In this document: positions 45,281-57,729 of the stretch, piece after piece
How positions within the stretch are numbered: the first letter of the stretch is position 1
Layout of the letters: each line of letters begins with the position of its first letter
DNA from: Maea johnstoni
Taxonomy: Eukaryota; Annelida; Polychaeta; Spionida; Magelonidae
NCBI GenBank assembly: GCA_963942565.1
Contig: OZ012701.1
Span: 26,148,300-26,212,299 of the forward strand
DNA: 64,000 nucleotides
Reading direction: 5' to 3'
Notes under the pieces: model-generated
What the model was told of the DNA's origin: nothing
The model's input: the letters and a program-made list of their open reading frames with translations, nothing else
Databases searched by the model: none
Position numbers and translations under genes: made by a program

Positions 45281-46086
45281 AGCATAGGCACCGCAAGACT
45301 CAGCAACCTAATTTTCGGCTACATGTTTTGAAATTGTATTTATTCTTGTGTACTGTACTAACGATAGAAAATAAAGTAAATTATTGTGTATGACTGTGTG
45401 GGCCCTCCTACCATGGTGAGGCCCTGCCATTGAGTACCATAGTCAGGTCGGATTTATTTGTATAGTACCTATTGGCCGGTGCACCTGGGGCTGATCATCT
45501 CAGGGGAGGGCCGTGCCCACCACTTTGGAAATTTAGAATAGAGCAAGTAATGACGCACTCCACGTAGTTAGACATTCAGTATGTAAGTGGGAATGCGAAC
45601 GTTAACCTAAAAAGACTAGGCATGCGTCATCGCATTCCCTGGGGGGAGGATGTAATTGGTGGGGCTTAACAAGGCGCTAGGCCCAGGCTATCGCACCTGG
45701 ATAAGTGGCAAGCGAATGCTGGTTCCGGTGATGAACATGATGATTGACTTTGGATCGGACGAGGCCTCGTCCGTGGTCGCGTGTTTGAAGGGATTAAGTG
45801 CTCCTAAGCGTAGGTCCGTAATGAGCACTATCCATGACACGCCAAGGTCGACCCCACTATGGTGCACTGCCTGAGCCTACCGCCCCACATATTATTAGTT
45901 TTTTTTCGTCAGGTGAACTTACACTTTTACTGAGCGCGCGGGAACATGCCTATGAAGGGAGATAGAGTGGTTTACTGTTAGTTTCTAGCTCTCGTCGGTT
46001 CGTCTACCGACTCAGGAGGGGTAGGATAAGGCGCTAAGTGACTGCACTCCGGTGCGCGCGCTCGCGACTGTTGGGTGGGATATATA

Positions 46087-46896
46087 ATGCTGCCGTTCTC
46101 TTTTGTAGCGACACCTACCTCCGTCGAGTTGGAACTGTCGGTGCGACCTGATGAGGCAAGGGAATTCGACATGGAGGTGGGAACCACACCTGCAGTGCCG
46201 AAGAAAGAGGAAACGTGGAGGATCCCGAAGAAGAAGCCCGAGGAGGCACCCACAACAAACGCTGTTGCAACGCCCGGATCGAACGCAGCGACCAGGCGGC
46301 CGCGGCGCAGGCGCAGGAGGGGGGGCGTGCACTACCCTCAACAGAGTTTTCTTTGGCCAGGTCCCTCTCATGCCCGCAGGGTGGAATATCGCCGTCACTC
46401 ACCGGTGAGGGCGACGAGACCGCGTGCGGGATCGCCGAACCATACGCTCACACGAGAATGCGGCAACTGCCAGCAGGTCCGGGACGAACTGGCCACCGAG
46501 AAGCAGGAAGTGAAGAAGATGTCCGATTTTGCGGCCAAATTGACCAAGGAATTGGTGGACGAGCGGGCGAAACTGGCTGCGACCAAGTCGGAGCTGGCCG
46601 CCGCCAAAGAAGCTGGAAACCACATGGACCACCGGGAAAGGACGAGCTGGTCCCACCAACTGTTGCTGATGAGGTCAGGCATGAGGTCCTTGGAGAACCG
46701 GCAGACCTATCATCAGAGGGTGCAAGGGCTACAACAGGCAGAGAAGAACATGCTCGAGCAGAGGGTCCGGAACCTGGACATAGAGCTAATGAGTACTCGG
46801 GACACCTTCCGCAAGGCAATCTCCCACGCTACAACATGCACAGGCCAGGCATGCCAGGATGCCTGCCATAAGTGGAACTGGGGAGGGGAGGCCTAA
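46087..46896 (+). CDS. Accessory ORF 1 of the LTR element (coiled coil)
   Basis: About 269 codons downstream of pol on the same strand. Visible features: an Arg-rich block (RRPRRRRRRGG), a CGNCQQ cysteine pair, and a long Glu/Lys/Ala heptad-like segment (about residues 120-250) that should form a coiled coil, with a Cys-rich end (TCTGQACQDAC). No signal peptide, membrane helix or fusion motif is seen, so it does not look like an envelope protein. A good splice acceptor (ttctcttttgtag, about 46108) lies near its start, so a spliced mRNA is possible. Function unknown. Confidence 0.6.
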   Translation: MLPFSFVATPTSVELELSVRPDEAREFDMEVGTTPAVPKKEETWRIPKKKPEEAPTTNAVATPGSNAATRRPRRRRRRGGVHYPQQSFLWPGPSHARRVEYRRHSPVRATRPRAGSPNHTLTRECGNCQQVRDELATEKQEVKKMSDFAAKLTKELVDERAKLAATKSELAAAKEAGNHMDHRERTSWSHQLLLMRSGMRSLENRQTYHQRVQGLQQAEKNMLEQRVRNLDIELMSTRDTFRKAISHATTCTGQACQDACHKWNWGGEA

Positions 46897-47482
46897 CGCC
46901 CCTTCCCGACCAGGCAGTGGGAGGGCGATTGCATGTGTATGTTGTTCTCTTGTACATATAAACAGTGCGGCACCTACGAGCAACGGTCGGGAGAGGACGC
47001 ACAAGTCCCCCACCTTTGCTCGTAATAGACCCCTGCTAGTAGAACCTTCTGTTTTTGTATACATTTGTAGTGCCAATATTTACTATATGTATGTAGCATG
47101 TATTCAAAACTTATACTCGAATTATATATACTTTACCTATAAATCGTGTTGTTGTTCTTGTATACTGCGGTGATGCATGTACCGCCCAGTCCTTGCAACT
47201 CAGTCTGTGTTTAACACGTATTCAGGAAGTGTTGCATGCCATAAGAAGAACAATGATTGACTTTAAGTTTTCACATATAAATACTTGCGATTGTTTCCCG
47301 GAGCGTTGCTACTCGTAACATTTTAAGTTTATACTTTTCGTGCTCGGTAGTGCAGGGCCTTGTACCTGCGCACCTGGAGCCATTAATTACTTTATAGTGA
47401 TATAAGTTGTTGTAAGGCATTGAGACTGTGCTGGTGCGGTTCGGAATGTTCTAACCCCAGTTTTCTCGTTGCAGGCGGTTGC

Positions 47483-48526
47483 ATGAGCCGAGAAAGAGGG
47501 ACGCCAGAGGATGTGGAGCTATATACCCTGGGCAACGACACACCAGCCGCCCCTGTGACACCCCGTTCCGAGGACGCTCACTCGGACGACACCAGCGGAG
47601 CCGAGACCGCAGGGACCGCTGCCGCGCCGTGTGACATGGGTCGACCCGATGGTACCAGTGCCACGACTTCGCGAGAGGACTGTTCTCCAGACGTGCATCC
47701 CGAGGTTGTGGCAGCGGAGGGGACGTCGACCGACGAGGAGGACTGGGCTGTACATATGGCCACCGCCTGCGCCGCCGAGCCAGACAGTGAGGACGACGTC
47801 TCGTCAGTCAGTATCGATGTGATGGTGGCTTCCCTCAGCGCGAACGAGGACGACGAGGGACCAGTCTCAGAGGCCGAGGATTGGGACGCGGAGGCTGCTG
47901 CCGCTCCTGCAGTCATCCCAGCCGGCGTGCTGGTCGCCGCCCCCGCGGCAGTACCCCCATCCATGCAGGCTGCAGGCCTAACACACGGCCAGGTGGTGAA
48001 CCACTTCTTGCGGCTACCATATCTACAGCAGATGGGGCTCTACCGCTGTATAGTACCTATGCTCCAGGAAGAGAGGGAAGAGAACATGCGGCTGCGGGTG
48101 GAGATAAAGAACTACAAGAAACTTCTGATAACAGTAAAGACGTATTCCCGGGCATTGGAGAGTGGAGCAGCGATGCATTACGAGCGAGCGGTGGCAGAGT
48201 ACGGTGCCCATACTTCAATGGGCGACCAGCCCTCTGTCAACCTAGAGGAATGGATAGATGAGATGCGCCGGGACCCCCTGACCGTAGCTGCCCGCCCCAT
48301 AGATGACTGGACACGGTATGACATCACCGTACAGGTACAGGACTCAAAAGACATACTCCAGGAGAAATACGAACAGCTGAAGAGTGATGTGGATTCGCTG
48401 TCACGCGCCCTGCATCAGGAACGATGCGAGAGGAGGCTAACACGGGACGCTTTGGAGGAGGCCATGGAGACCATCGCTGCTGGTGCCGCCCGGCAGGGGG
48501 ATGGTCATGGGGGAGCCGCTATGTAA
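47483..48526 (+). CDS. Accessory ORF 2 of the LTR element (acidic, coiled coil)
   Basis: About 347 codons from the ATG giving MSRERGTPEDVELY. The first half is very acidic and Ser/Thr/Ala-rich. The second half has helical, Glu/Arg/Lys-rich segments suggesting a coiled coil. No cysteine-rich ectodomain or membrane segment is seen. A strong acceptor (tctcgttgcag, about 47474) stands 8 bp upstream of the ATG, so it may be translated from a spliced transcript. I recognise no family. Confidence 0.6.
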   Translation: MSRERGTPEDVELYTLGNDTPAAPVTPRSEDAHSDDTSGAETAGTAAAPCDMGRPDGTSATTSREDCSPDVHPEVVAAEGTSTDEEDWAVHMATACAAEPDSEDDVSSVSIDVMVASLSANEDDEGPVSEAEDWDAEAAAAPAVIPAGVLVAAPAAVPPSMQAAGLTHGQVVNHFLRLPYLQQMGLYRCIVPMLQEEREENMRLRVEIKNYKKLLITVKTYSRALESGAAMHYERAVAEYGAHTSMGDQPSVNLEEWIDEMRRDPLTVAARPIDDWTRYDITVQVQDSKDILQEKYEQLKSDVDSLSRALHQERCERRLTRDALEEAMETIAAGAARQGDGHGGAAM

Positions 48527-51418
48527 ACTCCATTAGCAACTGCCTCATGACTGTCCTCCGGCGGGGGATAGTGTGTCGCCAAGGTAGGAGGGGGGGAGCA
48601 TATTGAGGTCTGGCATTACATTCTAACTTATGACGTATGACTTAAGACCAGTGTATTAGGATATCTCGTTATTAACGTGTGTGATGTGTAACGTGTCTCC
48701 AAATTCAGTAATTATTAAGTACCTTTTCTTAAACGTTCCACGCCAGTCCGTGATGTCCGCCTTCTCCTATTTGTGCCACCGATGAGGGAACCTGGGCCGT
48801 GCTCGCGGTATGGAGGGCCGTTGTTCGTCAGTTGCGTGCGTAACCTATATCTTTAGGAAGTCAGGCGCGCATCGCTGAACAGCGTGTTCTCTGCCCCTCG
48901 TGGTATGCGGCTCCAGGTTCCGTCGCCGGTGATCTTTTGCATACTTACCCTACATTCCTGTGCCAAATATTTCAGTATTCCGTCTGACACCATTAGTGAT
49001 ATGTGTATGTGCCATTATGACTGCCAATTTTAAGTATTTAAAAATAATAAGAATCTCTATACCTCCGAGGCAACTATGAAGGCCGCCATCCTTTGTCGCA
49101 ATGTATGATGGGTATATGGATACCCGGATGGTATGTGCCGGTGGCGACCCTCAATGTTACCGAGGTGAACTATGTCGCCTGGGGATATCTCCACATTGCT
49201 CCGCCCCACTTATCCGGAGGGTAGTAGTCGCAGCCCATATTTTACACTTAGAGTGGTTAAGAGGGCACTTCGCTGGTTTCAGGATTAATATTTCAATTTC
49301 GGTAATAAGTAACTAGGAAAAATTAAACTTTACCCGGTCAGATTGACTATTGTACAAGGGTAATTAGATATAGCGGGCGGGAATATTTTTGTTGGACTTG
49401 AGATTAATGTGTTGTTTATGGGAAGGGTTTGTGCCACATTGGGCATTTCTGCATAACCGGCGTGCGTTGCGTGTTCTCTGGGGGGCTACACGCTAACCTA
49501 GATCGAACTGCGTCGCTAGCCTGTTCAACCACATAGCGAAGTGGCCTTTGATTACTCGTATTCCTTTATATTTTAACGTAGGGGCTGTGGCTAGATAGTT
49601 ACTCGTTTTTTTATTATGAAGAATATCGTATATGGTTAGTGCCAATAATTTTATATGTTCGTGGGTGTATGAACCTGCATGAGGTGCTTGCGCATCTAGT
49701 CTCTCTTTATATGTATGTGTGATTGGGAGGAGCGCCGATTACCATTAGGCGTCTTCTGCCCTGGATATGTTTCTTTTTATTTTCGAGTCACTTTTATGTA
49801 AGCAGCGGTCATACAAGTTATAGAAGGTATGATTCTCTAGTATTGGTGAGATGGGGACTCGGTGATTATGTTGTTAGTCCCGTATACAATTGAGATTTCA
49901 GTGACTCGTTTGGGAGTGTCATCGTGCCAAAAGTAGATGGCCACTGCCCTGTCTGTGTTTGACTTTTATATTTTCTATGTATTAGTGCCTCCGGGCGGAC
50001 CTGGGCATTCAGGGACCCTGTCCTTTTTCACCACAATTTTTTTTATACCTTAGCAACCCGCCAGTCCCCACAGAAATTGTATGCTTACTCGTTACATTCC
50101 CGACGTCATTCAGACGATTCTTTGACTTTTCGAATTACCCGCCTACCAACCCTTTCGCTTTAGCATCCTTTTTCGTTGTGGTGAGTGGGACGAGGAATTG
50201 TGTAATATTCGGTGCCATTTTGTAAATTTTCTGAATGCCTAATCTCTTTTATAATTTGTGACTTAAATTCCCACTACCTCTATTAGCATGCGGTGTAAAC
50301 TCACATGATTGTATTGCGTTTTAAAGTACATTAGACTTATGCCAAAGTGCCTTTTTACTGGTCAGGAAGGAACATTCCTACTGCTATTGTGCCATTACCG
50401 TTGTCGCCAGAACAGTATTGATATTTTCTATGAATATATGTATTATGTGCCAACTCTTACCTCAGCTCATATCTCCTTCCGCCGCTGCAGCCGCGTCATA
50501 ATTAGAGTTGGACGAAATTTGGAAATTTCGATATTCGAGGAAGTTGTCCTTTTAATTTGGCAATTCAAAATTATTAAGGGGGGGGGGAATATAATTGGAA
50601 GGGGGGAACTCTTATGGGACGGGGCTGTAGCGTTACCCCTGCACGCCGCGGGGAGGCAGGAGATAGGTGCAGGATTTTCCGTCCTAAAAGGATATTAGTC
50701 ATTTTAAAATATGAATGACTTTATGTATTTTCTTAATATTTAAACTTTCATTCCGAAAGTGAGCATGTCTCCCGTTGAGTAGGGCGTTCACTGGTGAAAA
50801 GGTGATTTCTTATTCTGTCTCCGACCTTTCCACAAGTGAAGGACCACCTCGAAGGGTGACCTTATAGGTCAAGGAGTGCCGTTGGTCTTGTTAGTGTATA
50901 TAATATAACCACTTCTATTTTTATATTTGACATGGGATTGCCACCTTTTGATATAAGCAGTAACTTATAATAGAATATGGTTTTCCAATACAGAGGTACT
51001 TGTGATTTATTATAAGTGTGCTTTTAGACAGGGAACCCGTGGACTGAGACTATGGGTGGGGGTGATGTGCTGGTAACCTCTCCCCCCGTTAGTACCTCTG
51101 ATTTCGGCTCTATCATATTTCCTATATCTCAACTATTCAGCCTTAAGGAGATAGACATGTATTTTGGAAAGTATTTATGAGATTAGACCTTGTGGCAGAG
51201 TGGGGATTACGAAATCTCCTGTTTGGTCTGTATTATATAGACGTCTGCTTTTATGTATGTGGAGTATGGAGATACTTTTATGCATGTATGAGCGATAGAA
51301 TTGATAGAGGTATGTAATATTCCTCATATGCCGCTATTGTCGGGATTTTATGAAAACAAAATTTTTTTATACATATTGAGAGAAATGTTCACGGTGATAC
51401 GAGGGCGTATCACAGTCC
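48527..51418 (+). other. Long 3' non-coding tract of the LTR element
   Basis: About 2.9 kb with no ORF I would call, between the second accessory ORF and the polypurine tract. It is T-rich with a short G-run (about 50580). Part of the element, not host DNA, since it lies inside the LTR pair. Confidence 0.7.
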
Positions 51419-51431
51419 GAGAGAGGGGGAG
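51419..51431 (+). other. Polypurine tract
   Basis: GAGAGAGGGGGAG ends directly at the 3' LTR, as expected for the plus-strand primer. Confidence 0.85.
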
Positions 51432-52109
51432 TGTAGCGTAGATATATATATTGCCAGCTGTCAGACAGTACAATAGAGGCCGTTCCCAAACTCTAAAAAG
51501 TGGTTTGGACGGCCATTACCGGCGTGTAGAGTAACTGCATTCCTTCGTAGGGATGCAGCGAAATACACGCTACTTAATGCAAATTTAGGTCCCCCCTTTA
51601 ATGCTTCTGTAAAACCCCTTTTACTTACTTGGTTTTACGGCCCTTTGTCGTCTGGGTTTTGCCCACCGTCACTGGCGCCGTAAGACGTACTCCCCTTTGA
51701 TGTTTATATTCTTTCGAGTGGAGAGCTACTGCGCAGCCGGTCCGCGCAGCTAAGGCTGCGCGGAGCGGATGCGCAAGAGAGATCACGCTTGTTTACTTTT
51801 TTTCCGAGAGCCGCATTTTCCTTGAGCAGCAAACGAAACTATCCACCAAAGTCGAAAAATGGGTAAGCTAAAATATATTAATATCCATAGCTGGTAGTAT
51901 TAAGGCCAGGCTACACTCCGCCCCTATTTTAGAGTATTGTTTTTGTGTATTTTGACCAGTATAGTGAAAAGTAAACTATCATGCATCCCATGCCACTTGT
52001 TTTGTTGTGAATTGCATGCTTGTTCTAGAATAGAAATACTCTCTAACCCTTCAGGCAAACACAACCTCAGAGTAGCGTTTTAAGAGGATAGGGTTAGTTC
52101 TACGTTACA
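51432..52109 (+). repeat. 3' LTR
   Basis: 678 bp, the same TGTAGCG...TTACA ends as the 5' LTR and about 98-99% identical to it by eye. Confidence 0.95.
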
Positions 52110-52110
52110 C

Positions 52111-52167
52111 CTCGAGAGAGGATTGTGGCTCGATGGCGTAGCCCGAGTGCGACAATCCTCTCTCGAG
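52111..52167. repeat. 16-bp perfect inverted repeat next to the 3' LTR
   Basis: CTCGAGAGAGGATTGT (52111-52126) and ACAATCCTCTCTCGAG (52152-52167), with a 25-nt spacer, starting two bases after the LTR. Confidence 0.85.
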
Positions 52168-52795
52168 CTCTAATTGGTCTCAATTATGTTCATGCTATGG
52201 AAAATGGCTTTTTGTTTATACGTTTTAAATTCTTTAAGAGATGATTTTTATTGCATCTCTAAGTACATATGCGTCATCATATTGTATTTAACTACAGGTG
52301 ATCACATAATAATCAAAGCATTATAAGGTTAGATACAATAAAAAGGCAATATGAATGCTGATAGCTTGTGTCAGCAAATAAAAAGGGAAACACTTCAATA
52401 TCCATTATCAAAGTACCTCAAAGAATCTCATACTATATTCCACCACTCATAAAATTGGGGCATGGTCATATTGAGATTTCTTTTGTGTTCATCAGCCTGA
52501 AGTTGTTGACAAGCGTGGTATTTTACTATGTTAACATGCATTACCTTACCAGTTTGCCTATTCTTGTATATTCCTTTTTTGTTAAGTATGATAGCATATA
52601 TTATGAAGGATGACTTGGGAACTCCATATCTATATGGAACAAGCAAAGATATGTCATTTCACGAAAATCAAAATGTGTCAGAATATTCAATACTTCAATT
52701 TACGATGTATGACCTTTATATTTTACTGCATGTCATCTTTGATCATAGCTCTTACATGAATACACAGAATGATCAGATTAGCTCATGCCAATATG
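52168..52795. other. AT-rich intergenic DNA
   Basis: Nothing coding or repetitive recognised. Confidence 0.4.
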
Positions 52796-52798
52796 CAT

Positions 52799-53026
52799 TA
52801 ACTAATACCAACATACTCCAGAATACTATTTATAGAATGATAGGTTCACATCCATTAGTTGTGGTTACATTTCTCTCAACTAATACTAGAATACTATTTA
52901 TAGAATGATAGGTTCACATCCATTAGTTGTGTTTACATTTCTCTCAACTAATACTAGAATACTATTTATAGAATGATAGGTTCACATCCATTAGTTGTGT
53001 TTACATTTCTCTCAACTAATACTAGG
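52799..53026. repeat. 68-bp tandem repeat, about three units
   Basis: aactaatac recurs at 52799, 52878, 52946 and 53014. The last two intervals are exactly 68 bp. Confidence 0.85.
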
Positions 53027-53225
53027 TAGTGCAGGTCCATACAGGTAAAGAGCAAACGAAGCGTTATTGATCTAGAGTGACCATTCTGTCTTTGATGAGC
53101 GTGATTGCGATCGATAAGGCAACGCATTAACGACTTATCTTTATTAGTATATACTATCTGTATTACAGTATCTAGTAACATTTGTAAGAGTTGCTTATCA
53201 TCTAACCGCAGAACTCATTGAGATT

Positions 53226-53425
53226 NNNNNNNNNNNNNNNNNNNNNNNNNNNNNNNNNNNNNNNNNNNNNNNNNNNNNNNNNNNNNNNNNNNNNNNNNNN
53301 NNNNNNNNNNNNNNNNNNNNNNNNNNNNNNNNNNNNNNNNNNNNNNNNNNNNNNNNNNNNNNNNNNNNNNNNNNNNNNNNNNNNNNNNNNNNNNNNNNNN
53401 NNNNNNNNNNNNNNNNNNNNNNNNN
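53226..53425. other. Assembly gap (200 N)
   Basis: Exactly 200 undetermined bases, which suggests a placeholder of arbitrary length. Confidence 0.99.
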
Positions 53426-53574
53426 TCTGGTTTTTAGGGGGTATGGTTGATAGTGGAGGAATGTCTGCAGCCTGTGTGACACTATGACATCTTTCTTTGA
53501 CACTGCACAAGGAACACTTTAAAGACAATTCTCGAGAACAGACATTTGGAAATACTTTGTAAATTGTTTTTATA

Positions 53575-54975
53575 AATGCTACATACCTTGTACATATCCC
53601 ATATCCCTACCCTAGCTATGTCCTATAACCGGTACATCCCTTATCGCTACCCTATACAAATCAATATCCATACCCTAATAACCCTATACATACCCCATAC
53701 CCTTACCTTTGTGTACAAAACCAATACCCATACCCTATACATATCCAACACCCCTACCCTGTACATAACCCATACCCTTACCTTGAACACAACCCCTACC
53801 CATACCCTATACATATCCAACACCCCTACCCTGTACATAACCCATACCCTTACCTTGAACACAACCCCTACCCATACCCTATACATATCCAACACCCCTA
53901 CCCTGTACATAACCCATACCCTTACCTTGAACACAACCCCTACCCATACCCTATACATATCCAACACCCCTACCCTTACCTTGAACACAACCCCTACCCA
54001 TACCCTGTACATACCCAATATCCATACCCTGTACATAACCAATACCCATACCCTATACATATCCAACACCCCTACCCTGTACATATCTCATACCCTACCC
54101 TGTACATAACCCATACCCTTACCTTGAACACAACCCCTACCCATACCCTGTACATACCCAATATCCATACCCTGTACATAACCCATACCCTTAACTTGAA
54201 CACAACCCCTACCCATACCCAGTACATAACCAATACCCCTACCCTGTACATAACCCATACCCTTAACTTGAACACAACCCCTACCCATACCCAGTACATA
54301 ACCAATACCCATACCCTGTACATAACCCTACCCTTAACTTGAACACAACCCCTACCCATACCCAGTTCATAACCAATACCCATACCCTGTACATAACCCA
54401 TACCCTTACCTTGAACACAACCCCTACCCATACCCAGTACATAACCAATACCCATACCCTGTACATATCTCATACCCTACCCTGTACATAACCCATACCC
54501 TTACCTTGAACACAACCCCTACCCATACCCAGTACATAACCAATACCCCTACCCTGTACATAACCCATACCCTTAACTTGAACACAACCCATACCCATAC
54601 CCAGTACATAACCAATACCCATACCCTGTACATAACCCATACCCTTAACTTGAACACAACCCCTATCCATACCCAGTACATAACCAATACCCATACCCTG
54701 TACATAACCCATACCCTTAACTTGAACACAACCCCTACCCATACCCAGTACATAACCAACACCCCTACCCTGTACATAACCCATACCCTTAACTTGAACA
54801 CAACCCCTACCCATACCCAGTACATAACCAATACCCATACCCTGTACATATCTCATACCCTACCCTGAACAAAACCCATACCCATATCTGATACACTTCC
54901 CATCGCCCTACCCTGTACCTGTCCCATACCCCTCCCTACTCAGTACATAACCATACCTACACCCAGTCAGTGCAT
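53575..54975. repeat. Pyrimidine-rich minisatellite, 72-bp period (CCCTAC/CCCATA words)
   Basis: Built from degenerate words such as ACCCATACCC, CCCTACCC and GTACATA. aacccatac recurs at 53767, 53839 and 53911, and again at 54180 and 54252 and at 54562 and 54634, always 72 bp apart. Frames are open on both strands because the period is a multiple of three; this is not evidence of a gene. Confidence 0.9.
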
Positions 54976-57500
54976 GCCCAGTACCAGTACCTTATACATG
55001 CATGTATATGTAGGATGCGGCCTGCACCCTTCACATCTGCCTTCAGGAGTCAGACTAGACTACAAACCCAACTCCCTAGCCAACCAACGCACCGACCCTG
55101 CTGCAAAAACCCCAATGCCTAGGCCTCCAAAACTCCAATCAGTTCCATATCTTACCACAAACAGAAAGAAATCAGTTCTCCGCATACCAAGCCACCGGCA
55201 GACAGTATACAGGTTCAGGTGCCAGTGTGTTTTCTCAGTGGCCAGGGAGTGAGCGTATATAATTAGCAGTGTGGTGGCACACTGGAGCCATGTTGGATGT
55301 TGTTAGTTGTCTGTTGTTGAGAGGGCAGTCTCATTGCGGAGTAAAGTGATACAAGCCCCTATGATTTCCCGTTCATTTGGAAAGGAACCTACAAGCTTTC
55401 AGCGGCGGCACCAGCAGCAGCCATATCACTTGGCACCATCTCCAAAAGTCATCATTGACTCCATTGCTTTTTGCTTTTCCATAAAGACGAGAGCACTCTT
55501 TCTTTCTGTCGTTCAGTTCAATAGCGGGGTTAAGCCCAATTCCCTCTCATATGCTTCTCTCCACAAACAAGTACACAAGGCTTGTTTTGACGAGGAATCT
55601 GTGCAGGCATTTACTCATTCCACAAATCCATTGGTCGACCGATCTCTTCTCAGGCTAAGGCAGCACATGTGTGAGATGAGTGTGAGCTATGTAAAATATA
55701 TTTTTATCTATTACTTCTTTATTCCATTTTTGGAAATATTTGAGGAGAAATCAATGTTAGTTTAAAGGGGTCAAATTTTGGACTGTTTATTCCATTTATT
55801 CACGTTTCATTTTATCAATTACCACTAGATTTTAATGAAGCCAATTTTTGATCGGATAAGCGTCCATTTATACACCTGGCACAAAGGAACAATATACCAG
55901 GATGTTCATGACCAAAGGCACAGAAATGAATCTTTGTATCTTGTGCAAATATTTTGCCAAATGATTGTTGATTGAAGAGCAACAGCAACAAACAAGAAAA
56001 CGTATCCTTGCAAAATAGTAGATTCCGTTCCCAAGGAGCTGTCTAATCCAGGGAGGGGATAACAGAGACGCAATTCGTGGTATCAGATGGTTTCAGACAG
56101 CTCTTGGAGCCTCCATTCCTAAAGAGCGCCCGAGGAGCTCTCCTGTCACAGGAGGAGACACTCTCCAGTCAAAGAGGTAGATTACATGCTGCTTTTTGAA
56201 AGTCAATTACCAAACACAAAGAGATAGCGATGGCTAATCTAGTATCCATGGCGATACCTGTTGACTGGGTTCATGGAGGAGGGCAGGCAGAGGCATCGAT
56301 CTTTATCTCCTCTCATTGGAACTCTCTAATCAGAAAAGGTCGGGAAGATCGCTGGAGCCAGTATATTAAAAACAAGTTTGATTTGTCTCCGTTTGTGCTA
56401 GACAACTGTTGTTTTGCCGCTGAGGCAGAAGCGCGCCATGTGACATCCCCTTTTTAAGTGGAACTCTCTAAGCGAGTGAGGCAGGAAGAAGTGTGGAGCC
56501 GAAGACTGGGAGCGGAGACGGCGGCTCGTCTTTGGCAACACACCAACGCAAGAGGCGTTCTGTGGCACAGGCGCCCGCTCCTACATCCACCACTTCCCTA
56601 CTTCACCCAAGTACAACTCTCCAGCTGGAGAGGAAAGAAAGATGTCTGGAGCCAACTACCTCCGTGTCCGACTCATGTCTCTTCAGGGAGACAACAGGGA
56701 GACAGAGAACCAACACACAGTATGATTCAGAAAAATGTAGTATAAAGGCCCTTTGACACATGCATGCCCCTGAGAATTGGAATTGGGGGCTGGGGGGATG
56801 GGCATTTGACAATGTCAGAAATATTCGTTAAAAAATTCCCCAAGTGAAAAATTGCAAGCATGCTTCACCTGTTTGGAAAGACCATCTTTGTACAAGGACC
56901 TTTTGACTATTAAGCACTGTAAAAGGTTGAAATTGAAAATGTGTCTTCTGGGCCTTACATTCCTTACAACACTTGTGAAATTAAAATGGGGATGAAGCAT
57001 AGATTTGCTAAATATTGGACCTAGAGTTGTACCTCAGAGTCTGTAGTACAACACCTCTTTCATAATTTTCCAAATGATGCATTTGTTTGGCTGATATCGT
57101 CTAGAATTAGAAAGGCCTAGTGTGCCTGGTTGTATTTGCTTGCAGTGTCTCTGTGGGCAGGTTATGCTGTATGTATGTAGCGCCCATCCTCTTCATTATC
57201 CCCTGTTTATACGGCCTCTCTGTCTCACTAGACATCAGCACCATGTTGTTTTCTCAAGCAAATTGTGAGTTACGTAAACCTCAGCCATTTTTTGCTGCGA
57301 GATCGCGCTGTTTAAACATGCTGCAACAAGGCTTTAATCACAAGGCCTAACCTCTTCATCTCTGAAGCTCAAAACCAGCTCCTCGCCTATGATTCCAATG
57401 GGTAAATATGTCTTTCTCTCATCTAGCTGGAGTACATCTTCTGCTTAATGCCTGCAATTCATCAAGATGAATATATCTGATGATCAGCTCATTGTGTTTT
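54976..57500. other. Intergenic DNA without a supportable gene
   Basis: A 152-codon frame at 55307-55765 has no recognisable domain. Three loosely similar segments (near 56318, 56458 and 56607) share aactctcta...tggagcc words and could be a decayed tandem repeat. Confidence 0.35.
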
Positions 57501-57508
57501 TATTACCA

Positions 57509-57729
<221 letters not shown>

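Larger units (their letters stand above)
37971..52109 (+). mobile_element. Ty3/Gypsy-type LTR retrotransposon, 14.1 kb
   Basis: Order: 5' LTR, primer site, gag, pol (protease, RT, RNase H, integrase), two extra ORFs, a long non-coding tract, polypurine tract, 3' LTR. RT before integrase places it in Ty3/Gypsy. The LTRs differ at roughly eight bases and three small indels over 680 bp, so insertion was recent on an evolutionary scale. The gag region appears broken about once; pol and the two extra ORFs look whole. No target-site duplication is seen at the outer edges. At 14 kb it is about twice the usual length of animal Gypsy elements. Confidence 0.92.

Noticed and set aside
46087-48526. Calling the two ORFs after pol an envelope gene
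   Set aside because: Neither has a signal peptide, a membrane anchor or an ectodomain-like cysteine pattern; position alone is not enough.
53198-53528. Frames spanning the 200-N gap
   Set aside because: Undetermined bases cannot support coding sequence.
53576-54868. Open frames on both strands through the 72-bp minisatellite
   Set aside because: The period is a multiple of three and the words lack stops, so frames stay open by composition alone.
55307-55765. A 152-codon frame in intergenic DNA
   Set aside because: No recognisable domain, no splice context and ordinary composition.
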